Shown here piece after piece: positions 17,449 through 27,162 of a stretch of DNA of 64,000 nt (positions are counted from its first letter, which is position 1; each line of letters opens with the position of its first letter). The notes beneath the pieces are model-generated. The model made no database searches. It saw nothing but the letters and a program-made list of their open reading frames with translations, and was not told where the DNA came from. This stretch comes from Terriglobia bacterium (GTDB taxonomy: Bacteria > Acidobacteriota > Terriglobia > Terriglobales > Acidobacteriaceae). Location: contig JAIQFD010000002.1 of the NCBI GenBank assembly GCA_020073495.1, positions 496,001 to 560,000 on the forward strand, given 5' to 3'. Made by a program: the position numbers and the translations under genes.

Positions 17449-20367
17449 TTACTCGCGCACCACCCTGTCGTACACCGCCCGCACCACGCGGAACGCCTGC
17501 TCCATCTCACCGGCCAGCCCCTGCGGGAAGTCCCGCCGCAGGATTCGCGCCACCAGCAACTCCGTCGTCTCCCGGCCGTGTTCGGTCCCCGGCAAGGACT
17601 TCCGCGCCTTCCCCTGCACCAGCCGGATCACGTGCTCCACCGTCCGCAGCAGCTCTGCGGCATGGTCCAGCGTGGCGCAATCGGCGTCGCTCAGAACCCC
17701 GTGCTCGGCTAGCGCGTAGAGTCGCTCCCGGATATTCCCGCCCGCATCCTCCACCGCATGCAGCACGGTCAGGTAGGAGCAGACGAAATCGATGTCGTAG
17801 AACCCTCCCGGCGCCACCTTGAAGTTGCCGGGCTCGTCGGATTTCTCCAGCTTGGCGCGCATGGCACGCACCGCGGCGGGGAACGTCGGATCGGCCACGA
17901 ACCGCGGGAAGTGCTGCCCCGCCGCTGAGATCGCCCGCGCTCCCAGCTCCTCCGCGCCTCCCACGAAGCGCAGCTTGGTGAAGGTGAGCGCCTCCCACGC
18001 CTGCGCCTCCTGCTCGAAGTAGGCGGCCAGCGTGGCCGGCGTGATCACCAGCTCGCCCTCGCCCCCACGGGGACGCAAGCGAGCGTCCACCGCGAACATC
18101 GTGCCCTCCTTGGTGTAGGCCGCCAGCGCGCCGACGATCTGCTCCGCCGTTTTGTGCGCCTGGACCGGGTCGGTGGTTTCGTCGCGCACGAACAGCAGGT
18201 CGGCGTCCGATCCCACGTCGAACTCCCACGTGCCCAGCCGCCCCAGCGCCAGCACCGCGAATCCTTCTGGCGTGCCGGCGATGGCCAACGACGCCTGGAT
18301 CGCTTCGTCCGCCACCTCGCTCATCTCCCAAAGCGACTCGTACACCGGGCGGTGCTCCATGATGTCCCGCACTCCGGCTGTGAACACCCGGTGGCGGTAG
18401 TGCTGCCGCAGCAGCGCCAGCTTGTCCGTGTGCGGGACGCTGGTGGTGGCGATGTAGTCGAAGACCGAATCCTGCCCCCGCGGACGTTCGCGGCCGGCGA
18501 ACAGCTCCTGCCCCCAGGCCGGCGTTTCCGGGATCTCCGCCACGGTCGCGATCTCCTGCGGATGTCGCACCAGGATGTCGGTCAGGAAATCGCTCACCGC
18601 GAGCAGCCGGATCGCCCGCTCCACCGCTCCAGGCTGCCGGATGACGGCCGCGTACCGCTCCGAGCTGGTAAAGGCCGAACTCAGGAAGCGCTGCAGGTTG
18701 CGCCGCGTGCGCGCGGTCAGGTCGCGGCTGGCGACCACGTCGTGCAGTTCCGGCGCGTCTGCTGCCAGCCGTTCCAGGATCTGCTGGAACGATTGCTCCC
18801 GTCCGCTCTCGCCTGCGCTCGGAGACAAGTAGAACTCCCCTGCCTCGCGCTCCTGCCGGCCGTGCTGCTGCGCGGCGTGGATGATCCGCTGGTAGATCGC
18901 CGCCACCGCCTGCATGCGCTGCCGCAGCGCCTCCACCAGCCCGTACGCCGCCACTTGCCCGGTCCGGTCCGGGCCCACGGTGCGGTAGAGCACCGCCAGC
19001 TCGTCGGGGGCGGCGGGCAGCCGGTGCACTTGCTGCCCGCGACGCACCTGCAAGCGGTGTTCGACCCTTCGCAGGAATTCGTACGCCCACGTCAGCTCGT
19101 GAAAGTCCTTGCCGCTGAGGTGTCCTTTGTCGTGCAGCTTTTGCAGCGAGAACAGCGTTCCGCCCGAGCGCAGCCACTGCTCCGCGCCGCCGTATACGCG
19201 CTGCAGGCATTGCACCAGGAACTCGATGTCCCGGATGCCGCCCCGGTCCAGCTTCACGTCCAGCGTGCTCTCCGCCGGGCGCAGCGCCGCCCTCCTCCGC
19301 CGTGATGCTCCGATCTTTTCGCGCGTATGAATCGCGGTTTCGATGGCGGCGAAGTTCAACTCCCGCTTGTAGACGTGCGGCTGCACCCCACGGATGAACT
19401 CGCGCGCCAGCATCACGCTCCCCGCCGAGTGCCTCACCTTGATCATGGCCTGCTGTTCCCAGTCGTGCGCGGTCTCGGCGTAATAACGCTGAGCATGGCT
19501 GAGCGCCACCGCCGGCTCCCCTTCCCTGCCCTGCGGCCGCAGGCGAAGGTCGATGCGGAAGACCGCGCCTTCCTGCGTTACCCGCGACAGCACCTCCGTG
19601 ACCTGCTGCGCCAACCGGATGAAATATTCGCGGTTGGAGATCTCCCGCGGCTCGGCGGGCTCTCCGTCGCCGTAAATGAAAAGCAGGTCGATGTCGGAGC
19701 TGTAGTTCAGTTCGTTGCCGCCCAGCTTCCCCAGCGACAGGACCGCAAAGGGCACCTCGACCACCCGCCCCTGCGTGTCCATTCGCTGCGGCTCGCCGCA
19801 GCGGTTGCGCATCTGCTGGTCGGCATGGCGCAGCGCCTCCTCGATGAGGACGTCCGACAGCGCCGAGATCTCCGCCGTGGTTTCGGCCAGCGCGGCGATC
19901 CCCAGCACGTCGCGCAGCAGGATGCGCACGTACTCCCGCCGCTTGAAGCGCGCCAGCAGCACCGAGATATCGGTCTCGAACGAGCGCGACCGGAAGCGCG
20001 CGATGCTCTCCCGGTAATCCTCGCGTGAGTGCGATCGGTCCAGGTTCTTCTCCCGCGCCAGGGTATGGAACAGGTCGGGGCTCTGGATCAGCGTCTCCCC
20101 CAGCCACGGGCTGTAGGCGAAGACCGCGACCGCGTAGTGCACCAGGAAGCGATTGCGCTCCAGCACGCGCAGGACTTCGGAGTTCTCCGGCGTGGCCAGC
20201 CGCTCGAAGCAGTTGAGCGCGGTATCGGGGTCGGGGGAGTCGGCCAGCAGCGTGGGAAGGGCCTCCCGCACACCCGCGGGGACACGCTCCCTCACCTGCG
20301 CCAGCGTCTGTTGCGCCCGCTCTCGGTCCCGGAAGCTGATCTGGGAGACGGCCCCTGCCAGGTCCAC
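17449..20367 (-). CDS. glnE: Bifunctional glutamine synthetase adenylyltransferase/deadenylase
   Basis: 972 residues. Adenylylates GlnA when nitrogen is plentiful and removes AMP when scarce. Two nucleotidyltransferase domains are visible: the N-terminal one with LGKLGGNELNYSSDIDLLF (around residue 210) and the C-terminal one with LGRLGTWEFDVGSDADLLF (around 690), each with the paired metal aspartates. Start is GTG 20367. It lies two genes from glnA, whose target tyrosine is conserved. Confidence 0.94.
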   Translation of the reverse strand: MDLAGAVSQISFRDRERAQQTLAQVRERVPAGVREALPTLLADSPDPDTALNCFERLATPENSEVLRVLERNRFLVHYAVAVFAYSPWLGETLIQSPDLFHTLAREKNLDRSHSREDYRESIARFRSRSFETDISVLLARFKRREYVRILLRDVLGIAALAETTAEISALSDVLIEEALRHADQQMRNRCGEPQRMDTQGRVVEVPFAVLSLGKLGGNELNYSSDIDLLFIYGDGEPAEPREISNREYFIRLAQQVTEVLSRVTQEGAVFRIDLRLRPQGREGEPAVALSHAQRYYAETAHDWEQQAMIKVRHSAGSVMLAREFIRGVQPHVYKRELNFAAIETAIHTREKIGASRRRRAALRPAESTLDVKLDRGGIRDIEFLVQCLQRVYGGAEQWLRSGGTLFSLQKLHDKGHLSGKDFHELTWAYEFLRRVEHRLQVRRGQQVHRLPAAPDELAVLYRTVGPDRTGQVAAYGLVEALRQRMQAVAAIYQRIIHAAQQHGRQEREAGEFYLSPSAGESGREQSFQQILERLAADAPELHDVVASRDLTARTRRNLQRFLSSAFTSSERYAAVIRQPGAVERAIRLLAVSDFLTDILVRHPQEIATVAEIPETPAWGQELFAGRERPRGQDSVFDYIATTSVPHTDKLALLRQHYRHRVFTAGVRDIMEHRPVYESLWEMSEVADEAIQASLAIAGTPEGFAVLALGRLGTWEFDVGSDADLLFVRDETTDPVQAHKTAEQIVGALAAYTKEGTMFAVDARLRPRGGEGELVITPATLAAYFEQEAQAWEALTFTKLRFVGGAEELGARAISAAGQHFPRFVADPTFPAAVRAMRAKLEKSDEPGNFKVAPGGFYDIDFVCSYLTVLHAVEDAGGNIRERLYALAEHGVLSDADCATLDHAAELLRTVEHVIRLVQGKARKSLPGTEHGRETTELLVARILRRDFPQGLAGEMEQAFRVVRAVYDRVVRE

Positions 20368-20376
20368 GGCTCTAAT

Positions 20377-20416
20377 TAACCACAGAGGGCATGGAGGAAC
20401 CCAGAGGAAATACTTC
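20377..20416 (+). repeat. Dispersed word repeat (CCACAGAGG type)
   Basis: TAACCACAGAGGGCATGG followed by AGGAACCCAGAGGAAAT is a short degenerate direct repeat in the glnE upstream gap. It resembles low-complexity intergenic phrases rather than a regulatory site. Confidence 0.45.
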
Positions 20417-20460
20417 TGCCTGCGTTGCTGGGGCTGGCGTGGGCGCGACCCGCCGGGCCG

Positions 20461-20892
20461 TCATGACGCATCAAAGTCGATGCGGATCGTGAGCAGGCTG
20501 GTCCCAAAGCCGCGGACAGCCATGGCGTTAAGCCACCTGGCGGGATTCTGCCGGGCCAGCCAGCGCTGCCGTTCGCGGGGGTCATCCTCCGGCAGCAGGT
20601 ACGCCGTACCCTCCCGCCAGCGCATGCGCAAACCCTCGCGCACCTTGACGCGCACGCGAGCTTTTGCCGCGATGTTGCGCACGTACCCGGCTTCCATGCC
20701 ATGTTCGGCGACCAGCCAGAATCGGTCGCCCACCCGGCCGTCTCCCACCGGCGTTCGCCGCGGCTGGCCGCTCTTGCGGCCTATGGTTTCCAGAAGCGCG
20801 TAGCCCGGCGGCACCAATCCCAGCGCGAACAACAGCTTGATGGGTGGATTGAGCGCGTACTTCTGGAGCGCATGAACGACTCGCCGCTTCAT
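20461..20892 (-). CDS. DUF385/deazaflavin-dependent nitroreductase-family protein
   Basis: About 143 residues from ATG 20892 (MKRRVVHALQKYALN); a longer frame exists to 20940. LLETIGRKSGQPRRTPVG is the family signature of small split-barrel oxidoreductases (Ddn-like) that bind F420 or related cofactors; PPGYALLE and YVRNIAAK also fit. Whether this organism makes F420 cannot be seen here. Shares strand with glnA and glnE and lies between them, but a terminator separates it from glnA. Confidence 0.78.
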   Translation of the reverse strand: MKRRVVHALQKYALNPPIKLLFALGLVPPGYALLETIGRKSGQPRRTPVGDGRVGDRFWLVAEHGMEAGYVRNIAAKARVRVKVREGLRMRWREGTAYLLPEDDPRERQRWLARQNPARWLNAMAVRGFGTSLLTIRIDFDAS

Positions 20893-20953
20893 GGCAGCTC
20901 TTCCTCGGATGTCAACGGAATCATACGCAAGAGGGTGCACTCAGGAGGAGTAG

Positions 20954-20981
20954 AAAAAAGGGCCCGGCGCTTGCCGGACCC
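20954..20981 (-). terminator. glnA terminator
   Basis: On the minus strand a GC-rich stem (GGGTCCGGC/GCCGGGCCC, one mismatch, loop AAGC) is followed by TTTTTT just after the glnA stop: a typical intrinsic terminator. Confidence 0.85.
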
Positions 20982-21009
20982 GTAGTTTCCTCACCGCTAA
21001 GGTCGCGGT

Positions 21010-22422
21010 TTAGATGTCGTAGTACAGCGCGAATTCGTACGGATGCGGCCGCAGCCGCACCGCCTGTTCTTCCTTCTCCCGCTTGTAGTTGATGTACGTG
21101 CCCAGCAGCTCTTCCGTGAACACGTCGCCCTTGAGCAGGAACTGGTGATCGGCCTCGAGCGCGTCCAGCGCCTCGCCCAGCGAGCCCGGCATCGACGGCA
21201 CCTTGGCCAGCTCTTCCGCGCCCAGGTCGTAGATGTCCTTGTCCAGCGGCTGTCCGGGATCGATCTTATGCTCGATGCCGTCCAAGCCCGCCATCAGCAT
21301 GGCCGCGAACGCCATGTAGGGGTTGCAGCTCGGGTCCGGAGGCCGGAACTCCACGCGCTTGGCCTTGGGGCTGGCCGAGTACATGGGGATGCGGCACGCC
21401 GCCGAGCGGTTGCGCCGCGAGTACGCCAGGTTGACCGGAGCCTCGAAGCCCGGCACCAGGCGCTTGTAGGAGTTGGTGGTCGGCGCGATGATGGCCGCCA
21501 GCGCCGGTCCGTGCTTGATCAGCCCGCCGATATACCACAACGCCGTCTGGCTCAGGCCCGCGTAGCCGTCGCCCGCGAACAGAGGCTTGCCGCCCTTCCA
21601 CAGCGACTGGTGCGTGTGCATGCCGCTGCCGTTGTCCTGGAACAGCGGCTTGGGCATGAACGTCACCGTTTTGCCGTACTGGTTGGCCACATTCCGCACG
21701 ATGTATTTGTAGAGCATCATGTGGTCGGCCGAGATCACCAGCTTGTCGAACTTCAGGTCGATCTCCGTCTGCCCGCCGGTCGCCACCTCGTGGTGATGGC
21801 ACTCCACTTCCATCCCCGCCGCCTGCATGGTCATCGCCATCTCGGTGCGCAGGTCCTGGTAATGGTCGGTCGGGGGTACCGGGAAGTAACCTTCCTTGTA
21901 TCGCGGACGGTAGCCCAGGTTGTTCTCCACCCGCCCCGAGTTCCAACGGCCTTCCTCGGCGTCGATGAAGTAGAACCCCATGTTCTCTTTCTGGTCGAAA
22001 CGGATGTTGTCGAAGATGAAGAACTCGGCCTCAGCGCCGTAGTACGCCGTGTCCGCGATGCCGGTCGACGCCAGGTACATCTCCGCCTTCTTCGCGATGT
22101 ACCGCGGGTCGCGGTCGTACCGCTGTTTCGTGACCGGATCGATCACGTCGGAGATCATCACCAGCGTCGGCACCTCGGTGAACGGGTCCAGCATGAACCA
22201 GCTCGGGTCGGGGATCAGCAGCATGTCGCTCTCGTGGATCGCCGCCCACCCCCGGATCGACGAACCGTCCATCCCAAACCCTTCCTCGAATGAGTCCTCG
22301 GTGAACTGGTCGATGGGATAGGAAACGTGGTGCCAGAGTCCGGGAAGATCGGTGAACCGCAGGTCGAGCAGCTTCACTCCATTCTTCTTCACGAACTCCA
22401 TGACGTCCTTCGGAGTTGCCAT
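21010..22422 (-). CDS. glnA: Glutamine synthetase type I
   Basis: 470 residues. Makes glutamine from glutamate, ammonia and ATP. Contains [11 protein letters not shown], the metal/ATP motifs [11 protein letters not shown] and [12 protein letters not shown], and the adenylylation loop [10 protein letters not shown] with Tyr398. Length and this tyrosine fit GSI-beta enzymes controlled by GlnE, encoded nearby. The divergent neighbour across a 364-base gap is a LysR regulator. Confidence 0.95.
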   Translation of the reverse strand: MATPKDVMEFVKKNGVKLLDLRFTDLPGLWHHVSYPIDQFTEDSFEEGFGMDGSSIRGWAAIHESDMLLIPDPSWFMLDPFTEVPTLVMISDVIDPVTKQRYDRDPRYIAKKAEMYLASTGIADTAYYGAEAEFFIFDNIRFDQKENMGFYFIDAEEGRWNSGRVENNLGYRPRYKEGYFPVPPTDHYQDLRTEMAMTMQAAGMEVECHHHEVATGGQTEIDLKFDKLVISADHMMLYKYIVRNVANQYGKTVTFMPKPLFQDNGSGMHTHQSLWKGGKPLFAGDGYAGLSQTALWYIGGLIKHGPALAAIIAPTTNSYKRLVPGFEAPVNLAYSRRNRSAACRIPMYSASPKAKRVEFRPPDPSCNPYMAFAAMLMAGLDGIEHKIDPGQPLDKDIYDLGAEELAKVPSMPGSLGEALDALEADHQFLLKGDVFTEELLGTYINYKREKEEQAVRLRPHPYEFALYYDI

Positions 22423-22757
22423 TCTTCGCTCCTTTCGCGCTCTGCGCGGGCTTCGAACTTGCTGTTGTTCTATTGGTTTACAAGCGGAACTTCAAGAAAT
22501 GCACAAATATCTTCTCTGGCTCACGTGGCCGCTCCGGCGTCTGCTCTGCCAGAAATCCGGCCTCAGCCTGGCCCGGGTACACTACAATCGTCTCGTTTTC
22601 TCCCGGGACACTACAGCTTACGGCGCGGTTTTCCAACAGGGAAATTCATACTTTTTATGGCGCCGATAAGCTCCGCTTATTCCCGGAAAGGGACCCGGTT
22701 TCATTGAGTTAGGCTGTGCCTTGCGCCAGTCGTAACCGCGATTTTCAAAGCAGAAAA

Positions 22758-22781
22758 CTGAGTACCGAGTACTGAGTACTT
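22758..22781 (+). repeat. GTACT-word low-complexity repeat
   Basis: CTGAGTACCGAGTACTGAG and following bases end 6 bases before the LysR-family start codon. The rest of the 22423-22757 gap shows no gene or clear operator; it must hold the divergent promoters of glnA and the LysR gene. Confidence 0.65.
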
Positions 22782-22786
22782 ATTTC

Positions 22787-23686
22787 ATGGACTTTGATCA
22801 GCTCGAAACATTCCTAGAGGTCGCCAAACATAATTCTTTCTCCCGCGCGGCGGAGCGCCGCTTCCGCACCCAGCCGGCCATCTCTGCCCAGATCCGCTCC
22901 CTCGAGGAGGAGGTCGGCGCCAAACTCTTCGACCGCTCCGGCGGCAAGGTCGCGCTCACCGCGGCCGGCAAGATCTTCCACAAGTACTCCGAGGACGCCC
23001 TCGAATCCCGCCGCCGCCTCATCGCCGCCCTGGGCGAGATGGAGCGCGAGCCCCGCGGCGAGATCATCGTCGGCGCCAACGAGGGCACCTGCCTCTACAT
23101 CCTCCCCGAGGTCTTCGCCCAGTTCAAGAAGCAGTACGGCGCCGTCGCCATCACCGTGAAGCGCTCGGAAAGCTCCAAGGTCCTCGAATCCATCGTCGAC
23201 AACTCGGTGGATTTCGGCGTCGTTTCCCTTCCCGTAGCCGACAATCGGCTGACCGTGGTGCCCATCCATCGCGACGAGCTGATCGTGATCTCCGCCCCGC
23301 AGCATCCTCTGGCGAAGATGAAGTCGGCGGCGCTGGCCGAGATCATCAAGTTTCCGCTGCTGTTGCCCAAGGCCGGACGCACCCGCGACGCCATCGACGA
23401 TCTCTTCGACGAGCGCCGCCTCAAGCCCAACATTTCCATGGAGCTCGACTCCAGCGAGTTGCTCAAGCGCTTTGTCGCCGCCGACGTCGGGGTCGGCTTC
23501 ATCGCCCGCTCCAACGTGCGCGAGGAAGTGCAGCTCGGCACCCTGGCCGCCATGGCCCTCTCCGACGCCCACATCAAGCGCGATCTTGGCCTGGTCTTCC
23601 GCAAAGACAAGGCCCTCTCCCGCGCTGCCCTGGCCTTTATTGACATCGCGGTCAAGCTCAAGCCCGCCGCCAAGTCCGCTCTCTAG
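22787..23686 (+). CDS. LysR-family transcriptional regulator
   Basis: 299 residues. N-terminal winged HTH (MDFDQLETFLEVAKHNSFSRAA...TQPAISAQIRSLEEEVGAKLFDR) and a C-terminal periplasmic-binding-like effector domain (EIIVGANEGTCLYILPEVF...). The effector is unknown. It is divergent from glnA and directly upstream of the polyamine genes, so nitrogen or arginine metabolism is a guess from context only. Confidence 0.92.
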   Translation: MDFDQLETFLEVAKHNSFSRAAERRFRTQPAISAQIRSLEEEVGAKLFDRSGGKVALTAAGKIFHKYSEDALESRRRLIAALGEMEREPRGEIIVGANEGTCLYILPEVFAQFKKQYGAVAITVKRSESSKVLESIVDNSVDFGVVSLPVADNRLTVVPIHRDELIVISAPQHPLAKMKSAALAEIIKFPLLLPKAGRTRDAIDDLFDERRLKPNISMELDSSELLKRFVAADVGVGFIARSNVREEVQLGTLAAMALSDAHIKRDLGLVFRKDKALSRAALAFIDIAVKLKPAAKSAL

Positions 23687-23851
23687 ATTTTCTTCCTTGG
23701 TGCCTGCCTTCGTGTCCCTCGTGTCCTTTGTATTAAGGCTTTAGGTTTTTCAATTTCCCATTCACTCGATTGGCCGATTACCCGATTTCGGTTTTGTGTT
23801 ACATTTTTTCCTTCTGCCACGTATCCTGTGCTCCGCCGGAGGGTGTTCGAA

Positions 23852-24409
23852 TTGAGCAAAGACATGGTCCCCAAGCGCCTGTTTCTCACCAAGGGGGTGG
23901 GGAAGCACAAAGAGCGGTTAACTTCCTTCGAGTTGGCGCTGCGGGACGCGGGCATCGCCGCGCAGAACCTGGTCCGGGTCTCCTCCATCTTCCCCCCGCA
24001 CTGCAAGCTCATCGCGCGTAAGGACGGTCTCAAGTACCTCAGTCCTGGTGAAGTCGTATTTGCCGTCGTCGCCGAGAATTCCACCCGCGAGCCCCACCGC
24101 CTGGTAGCTTCCAGCATCGGCATCGCCATTCCCGCCGACCGCTCCACCTACGGATACCTCAGCGAGCACCATTCCTTCGGCGAGACCGACGACGTCGCCG
24201 GCGACTACGCGGAAGAGCTTGCCGCCGAGATGCTCGCCACCACCCTCGACGTCGAATTCGACCCCGACCGTTCCTGGGACGAGAAGAAGGAGATCTACCG
24301 CATCTCCAACAAGATCGTGCGCACCATGAACATCACCCAGTCCGCCGTGGGCGACAAGCGCGGCCGCTGGACTACCGTCATCGCCGCCGCCATCTTGATC
24401 TTTGACTGA
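23852..24409 (+). CDS. pdaD: Pyruvoyl-dependent arginine decarboxylase
   Basis: About 185 residues. Makes agmatine from arginine. The proenzyme cleaves itself between two serines to form the pyruvoyl group; the site is Ser44-Ser45 in [27 protein letters not shown] and [15 protein letters not shown] are also typical. I favour TTG 23852 because GGAGGG stands 8 bases before it; GTG 23828 and ATG 23864 are alternatives. First enzyme of the polyamine set 23.8-29.2 kb. Confidence 0.92.
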   Translation: MSKDMVPKRLFLTKGVGKHKERLTSFELALRDAGIAAQNLVRVSSIFPPHCKLIARKDGLKYLSPGEVVFAVVAENSTREPHRLVASSIGIAIPADRSTYGYLSEHHSFGETDDVAGDYAEELAAEMLATTLDVEFDPDRSWDEKKEIYRISNKIVRTMNITQSAVGDKRGRWTTVIAAAILIFD

Positions 24410-24443
24410 GGCGATACCCACTTCCTGAGAAAAGATTATAGAT

Positions 24444-24495
24444 GGTGTCATCCTGAGCGAGGCGTGGCCTTGGCGCGCCGAGTCGAAGGACCCCT
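24444..24495 (+). repeat. B-type dispersed hairpin repeat
   Basis: TGTCATCCTGAGCGAGGCG, a GGC/GCC-rich stem, then CCGAGTCGAAGGACCCCT. Fills most of the gap between pdaD and the permease gene. Confidence 0.75.
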
Positions 24496-24520
24496 ACTCT
24501 CCTGATACCATCCACTGTCC

Positions 24521-25825
24521 ATGTTCTCCCGCTACTTCGCCTTCGATCAGCACGGCACTACCCTCCGCCGCGAGATCACGGCGGGCATCACCACTTTCAT
24601 GACGATGTCCTACATCGTCGTGGTGAACCCCGCCATCCTGAAGGCGGCTGGCATCCCTGCCGAGCCCAGCATGGTCGCTACCATCCTGACCGCCATCTTC
24701 GGCACGCTCCTCATGGGCCTCTACGCCAACCGGCCCTTCGCCATCGCCCCCTACATGGGCGAGAACGCTTTCATCGCCTTCACCGTCTGCCAAGTGCTCG
24801 GGTTCCCCTGGCAGAAGGCCCTGGGCGCCGTTTTCCTTGGTGGCGTGCTCTTTACCCTACTGACCATCCTCCGCATCCGCCAGTGGTTGGTGGACGCCGT
24901 GCCCCCCGGCCTGCGCTACAGTTTTGCAGTCGGCATCGGCCTCTTCCTAACCTTCATTGGGCTGAACGAGACCGGCATCGTCGCCCTCGGCATCCCCGGA
25001 GCCCCGGTCAAGACCGGACACCTCACCAGCCTTCCCATTCTCTTGGCGATTGTCGGCTTCTTGATCATGGCGGTGCTGATGATGCGCCGCGTGCCCGGCG
25101 CCATCCTCATCGGCATTGTGGTCACCGCCGCGCTCGCGTTTCTGACCGGAGTTGCTCCGCCGCCGCACGCCTGGATCAGTATGCCGCCCAGCCCCGCGCC
25201 CATCATGCTCCAGCTCGACCTGCGCGGCATCTTTACCTGGAGCTTCTTCCCCGTCGTGCTCACCATCCTGGTCATGGCCTTCGTGGACACCATGGGCACG
25301 CTCATCGGCGTCTCCGCCCGCGCCGGTTTCCTCGACGAACACGGCAACTTGCCGCAGATCGAGCGTCCCATGCTGGCCGACGCCCTCTCCACCACCTTCG
25401 CGCCCCTGGTCGGCACCACCACCGCCGGCGCCTACATCGAGTCTGCCACCGGCGTCGAGGCCGGCGGCCGCACCGGCTTTACGGCCGTCGTCACCGCCGC
25501 CTGCTTCGCCCTGGCACTGTTCTTCTCGCCCTTTGTCTCTGCCATCCCCGCCCAGGCTTTCGGACCGTCGCTCATCATCGTCGGCCTGCTCATGGTCGCG
25601 CCCATCACCCGCATCAATTTTCAGGATTACAGCGAGCTTATCCCCGCCTTCGCCGTCATCGGTCTGATGAGCTTCACCTACAACATCGGCATCGGCATCA
25701 CCGCCGGCTTCGTGCTCTATCCGTTCTTTAAGCTGGTCGCCGGACGCGCGCGCGAGGTGAAGGCAGGCTTGTGGGTCCTTGCAGCGCTCTCGCTTCTCTT
25801 CTTTATCTTCTATCCGTACACATAA
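24521..25825 (+). CDS. NCS2-family purine permease (AzgA-like)
   Basis: 434 residues, about 12-14 membrane segments. N-terminal REITAGITTFMTMSYIVVVNP and the later TTTAGAYIESATGVEAGGRTG are signatures of the AzgA guanine/hypoxanthine/adenine permeases. It lies between pdaD and the deoxyhypusine-synthase-like gene, so another nitrogenous substrate is conceivable, but sequence supports purine transport. Confidence 0.9.
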   Translation: MFSRYFAFDQHGTTLRREITAGITTFMTMSYIVVVNPAILKAAGIPAEPSMVATILTAIFGTLLMGLYANRPFAIAPYMGENAFIAFTVCQVLGFPWQKALGAVFLGGVLFTLLTILRIRQWLVDAVPPGLRYSFAVGIGLFLTFIGLNETGIVALGIPGAPVKTGHLTSLPILLAIVGFLIMAVLMMRRVPGAILIGIVVTAALAFLTGVAPPPHAWISMPPSPAPIMLQLDLRGIFTWSFFPVVLTILVMAFVDTMGTLIGVSARAGFLDEHGNLPQIERPMLADALSTTFAPLVGTTTAGAYIESATGVEAGGRTGFTAVVTAACFALALFFSPFVSAIPAQAFGPSLIIVGLLMVAPITRINFQDYSELIPAFAVIGLMSFTYNIGIGITAGFVLYPFFKLVAGRAREVKAGLWVLAALSLLFFIFYPYT

Positions 25826-25901
25826 AGCGATTAGCGATTAGCCGTTAGCGCTTAGCCCCTAATCCCCACGGCTAAACGCTAGTTGCTAATCGCTAATAGC
25901 T
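25824..25901. repeat. Large imperfect inverted repeat of TTAGCG words
   Basis: The left arm is built from AGCGATTAGCGATTAGC-type words and the right arm from their complement (GCTAATCGCTAATAGC). It lies exactly between two convergent genes and could fold as a long hairpin acting as a bidirectional terminator. Confidence 0.65.
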
Positions 25902-25910
25902 GTACCAAGC

Positions 25911-26981
25911 CTAGCGGCTCTTGATTCCGAGACGCTCAAACACCGCCGCCACGATGATCGGCAGCCCCACCGTCGCGTCCAGGAACACTTCGCCGAACCG
26001 CCCGCCGTCGGCCGGTGGCACGAACTTGCCCCAGGAGATCGCCTCACTGTATGGGCTTCCCGACAGCCCGCCCCAGTACACCGGCTCGGGACAGATGCGC
26101 AGGCCATAGTGATACCGCTTCAGGGGGACGCTCTCTCCCGAACGCCGGTGACGCAGCTCGATGTACGGCCCGAACTGTTGCGCCCAGTTCCGGGGCACCC
26201 CTCCCCCGATGGTGAAGATTCCCAGCTTCTTCTGTTTGAGCAGCGTGTCCGCAAAGTGGTTCAGGTCGAGGAACGGGTTGAACTGTATCTCCGCTTTGCC
26301 TTTCTCCACCCGCATGCGGTTGGTCAGCGCGAAATCCAGGCCCAGCTCGGAGTCGGTAAATGCGGGCACGAATACCGGCACATTCTTCTCGTAGGCCGAC
26401 TTCAGGATCCCCCGCTCTTTGGTCTTCTTGTGCAGGTGCTCGCCGATCGCCCGGTTCAGCTTGTACGAGCACGCGACCTCTTTCGGATCCCACTTTTTCA
26501 GCACCTCGCCGAAGACTTCTTCGACATGGTCGAGGTTGGTTTCGGGCTCTAGCGTGTCGTAGACGCGGTTGTATCCCGCCTCGTAGAGCTCGACGTCGTT
26601 CATCTTGGGGTCGTAGCGGAAGTGTGCCTTGCCTGTGGCCTCCACCAGACCGTGCGCCATCAGCGCGCCGGTCGAGACGATGGCGTTCACGATCCCGTGG
26701 TCGATCAGGTCGGTGATGACCAGCCCCTGCTTGGCCACGGTCATGGCGCCCGCTAGGGTCATCACCACGAAGCAGTCCTCGTCGCGTGCCATCGCCTCCA
26801 GCACGTCCGCCGCCTCGCCTAGCTGCCGGCCGGTAAATGCCGTGTCCGCCATGGCGCGCACCAGGTCATCGATCCCGCGCACCTTGCTCAGGTCGAGCGG
26901 ATACACCGGGCTCAGCTTGTCTTTGACCGGGTCATGCAGATGGCGCTCGATCCCAGCGCCTTCGTGGCTGCCTTTCTTCAA
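25911..26981 (-). CDS. Deoxyhypusine synthase-like protein (candidate homospermidine synthase)
   Basis: About 356 residues from TTG 26981, which has GAGGTGA 4 bases before it; a longer frame reaches 27044. Deoxyhypusine-synthase fold with MTLAGAMTVAKQGL (NAD region), TIGGGVPRNWAQQ and the lysine of EAISWGKF, which aligns with the aminobutyl-carrying active-site lysine. Bacteria lack eIF5A, and characterised bacterial relatives make homospermidine from polyamines. Neighbouring putrescine-forming enzymes support a polyamine role. Confidence 0.85.
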   Translation of the reverse strand: MKKGSHEGAGIERHLHDPVKDKLSPVYPLDLSKVRGIDDLVRAMADTAFTGRQLGEAADVLEAMARDEDCFVVMTLAGAMTVAKQGLVITDLIDHGIVNAIVSTGALMAHGLVEATGKAHFRYDPKMNDVELYEAGYNRVYDTLEPETNLDHVEEVFGEVLKKWDPKEVACSYKLNRAIGEHLHKKTKERGILKSAYEKNVPVFVPAFTDSELGLDFALTNRMRVEKGKAEIQFNPFLDLNHFADTLLKQKKLGIFTIGGGVPRNWAQQFGPYIELRHRRSGESVPLKRYHYGLRICPEPVYWGGLSGSPYSEAISWGKFVPPADGGRFGEVFLDATVGLPIIVAAVFERLGIKSR

Positions 26982-27071
26982 GACTTCACCTCGCAAGAGT
27001 GCTATTTCGTGCTGGATGAAACAGATGAAGCTAACTTGCCGCACTCACTTGCGTCAATGACGGGCTTTGTT

Positions 27072-27113
27072 CAGTGTCATCCCGAACGGCCTTGGCCGTG
27101 AGGGACCTGCTTC
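27072..27113 (+). repeat. B-variant hairpin repeat upstream of aguB
   Basis: CAGTGTCATCCCGAACGGCC, loop, GGCCGTGAGGGACCTGCTT. Same subfamily as 28524-28566 inside aguA and, inverted, 45524-45553. Confidence 0.75.
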
Positions 27114-27162
27114 TTATCAGCGACTGGCGACCAGAGACGAACGGCTGTTATCCTACGGCCCG

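Noticed and set aside
25911-26981. True deoxyhypusine synthase acting on eIF5A
   Set aside because: Bacteria have no eIF5A; gene context favours a polyamine enzyme of the same fold.
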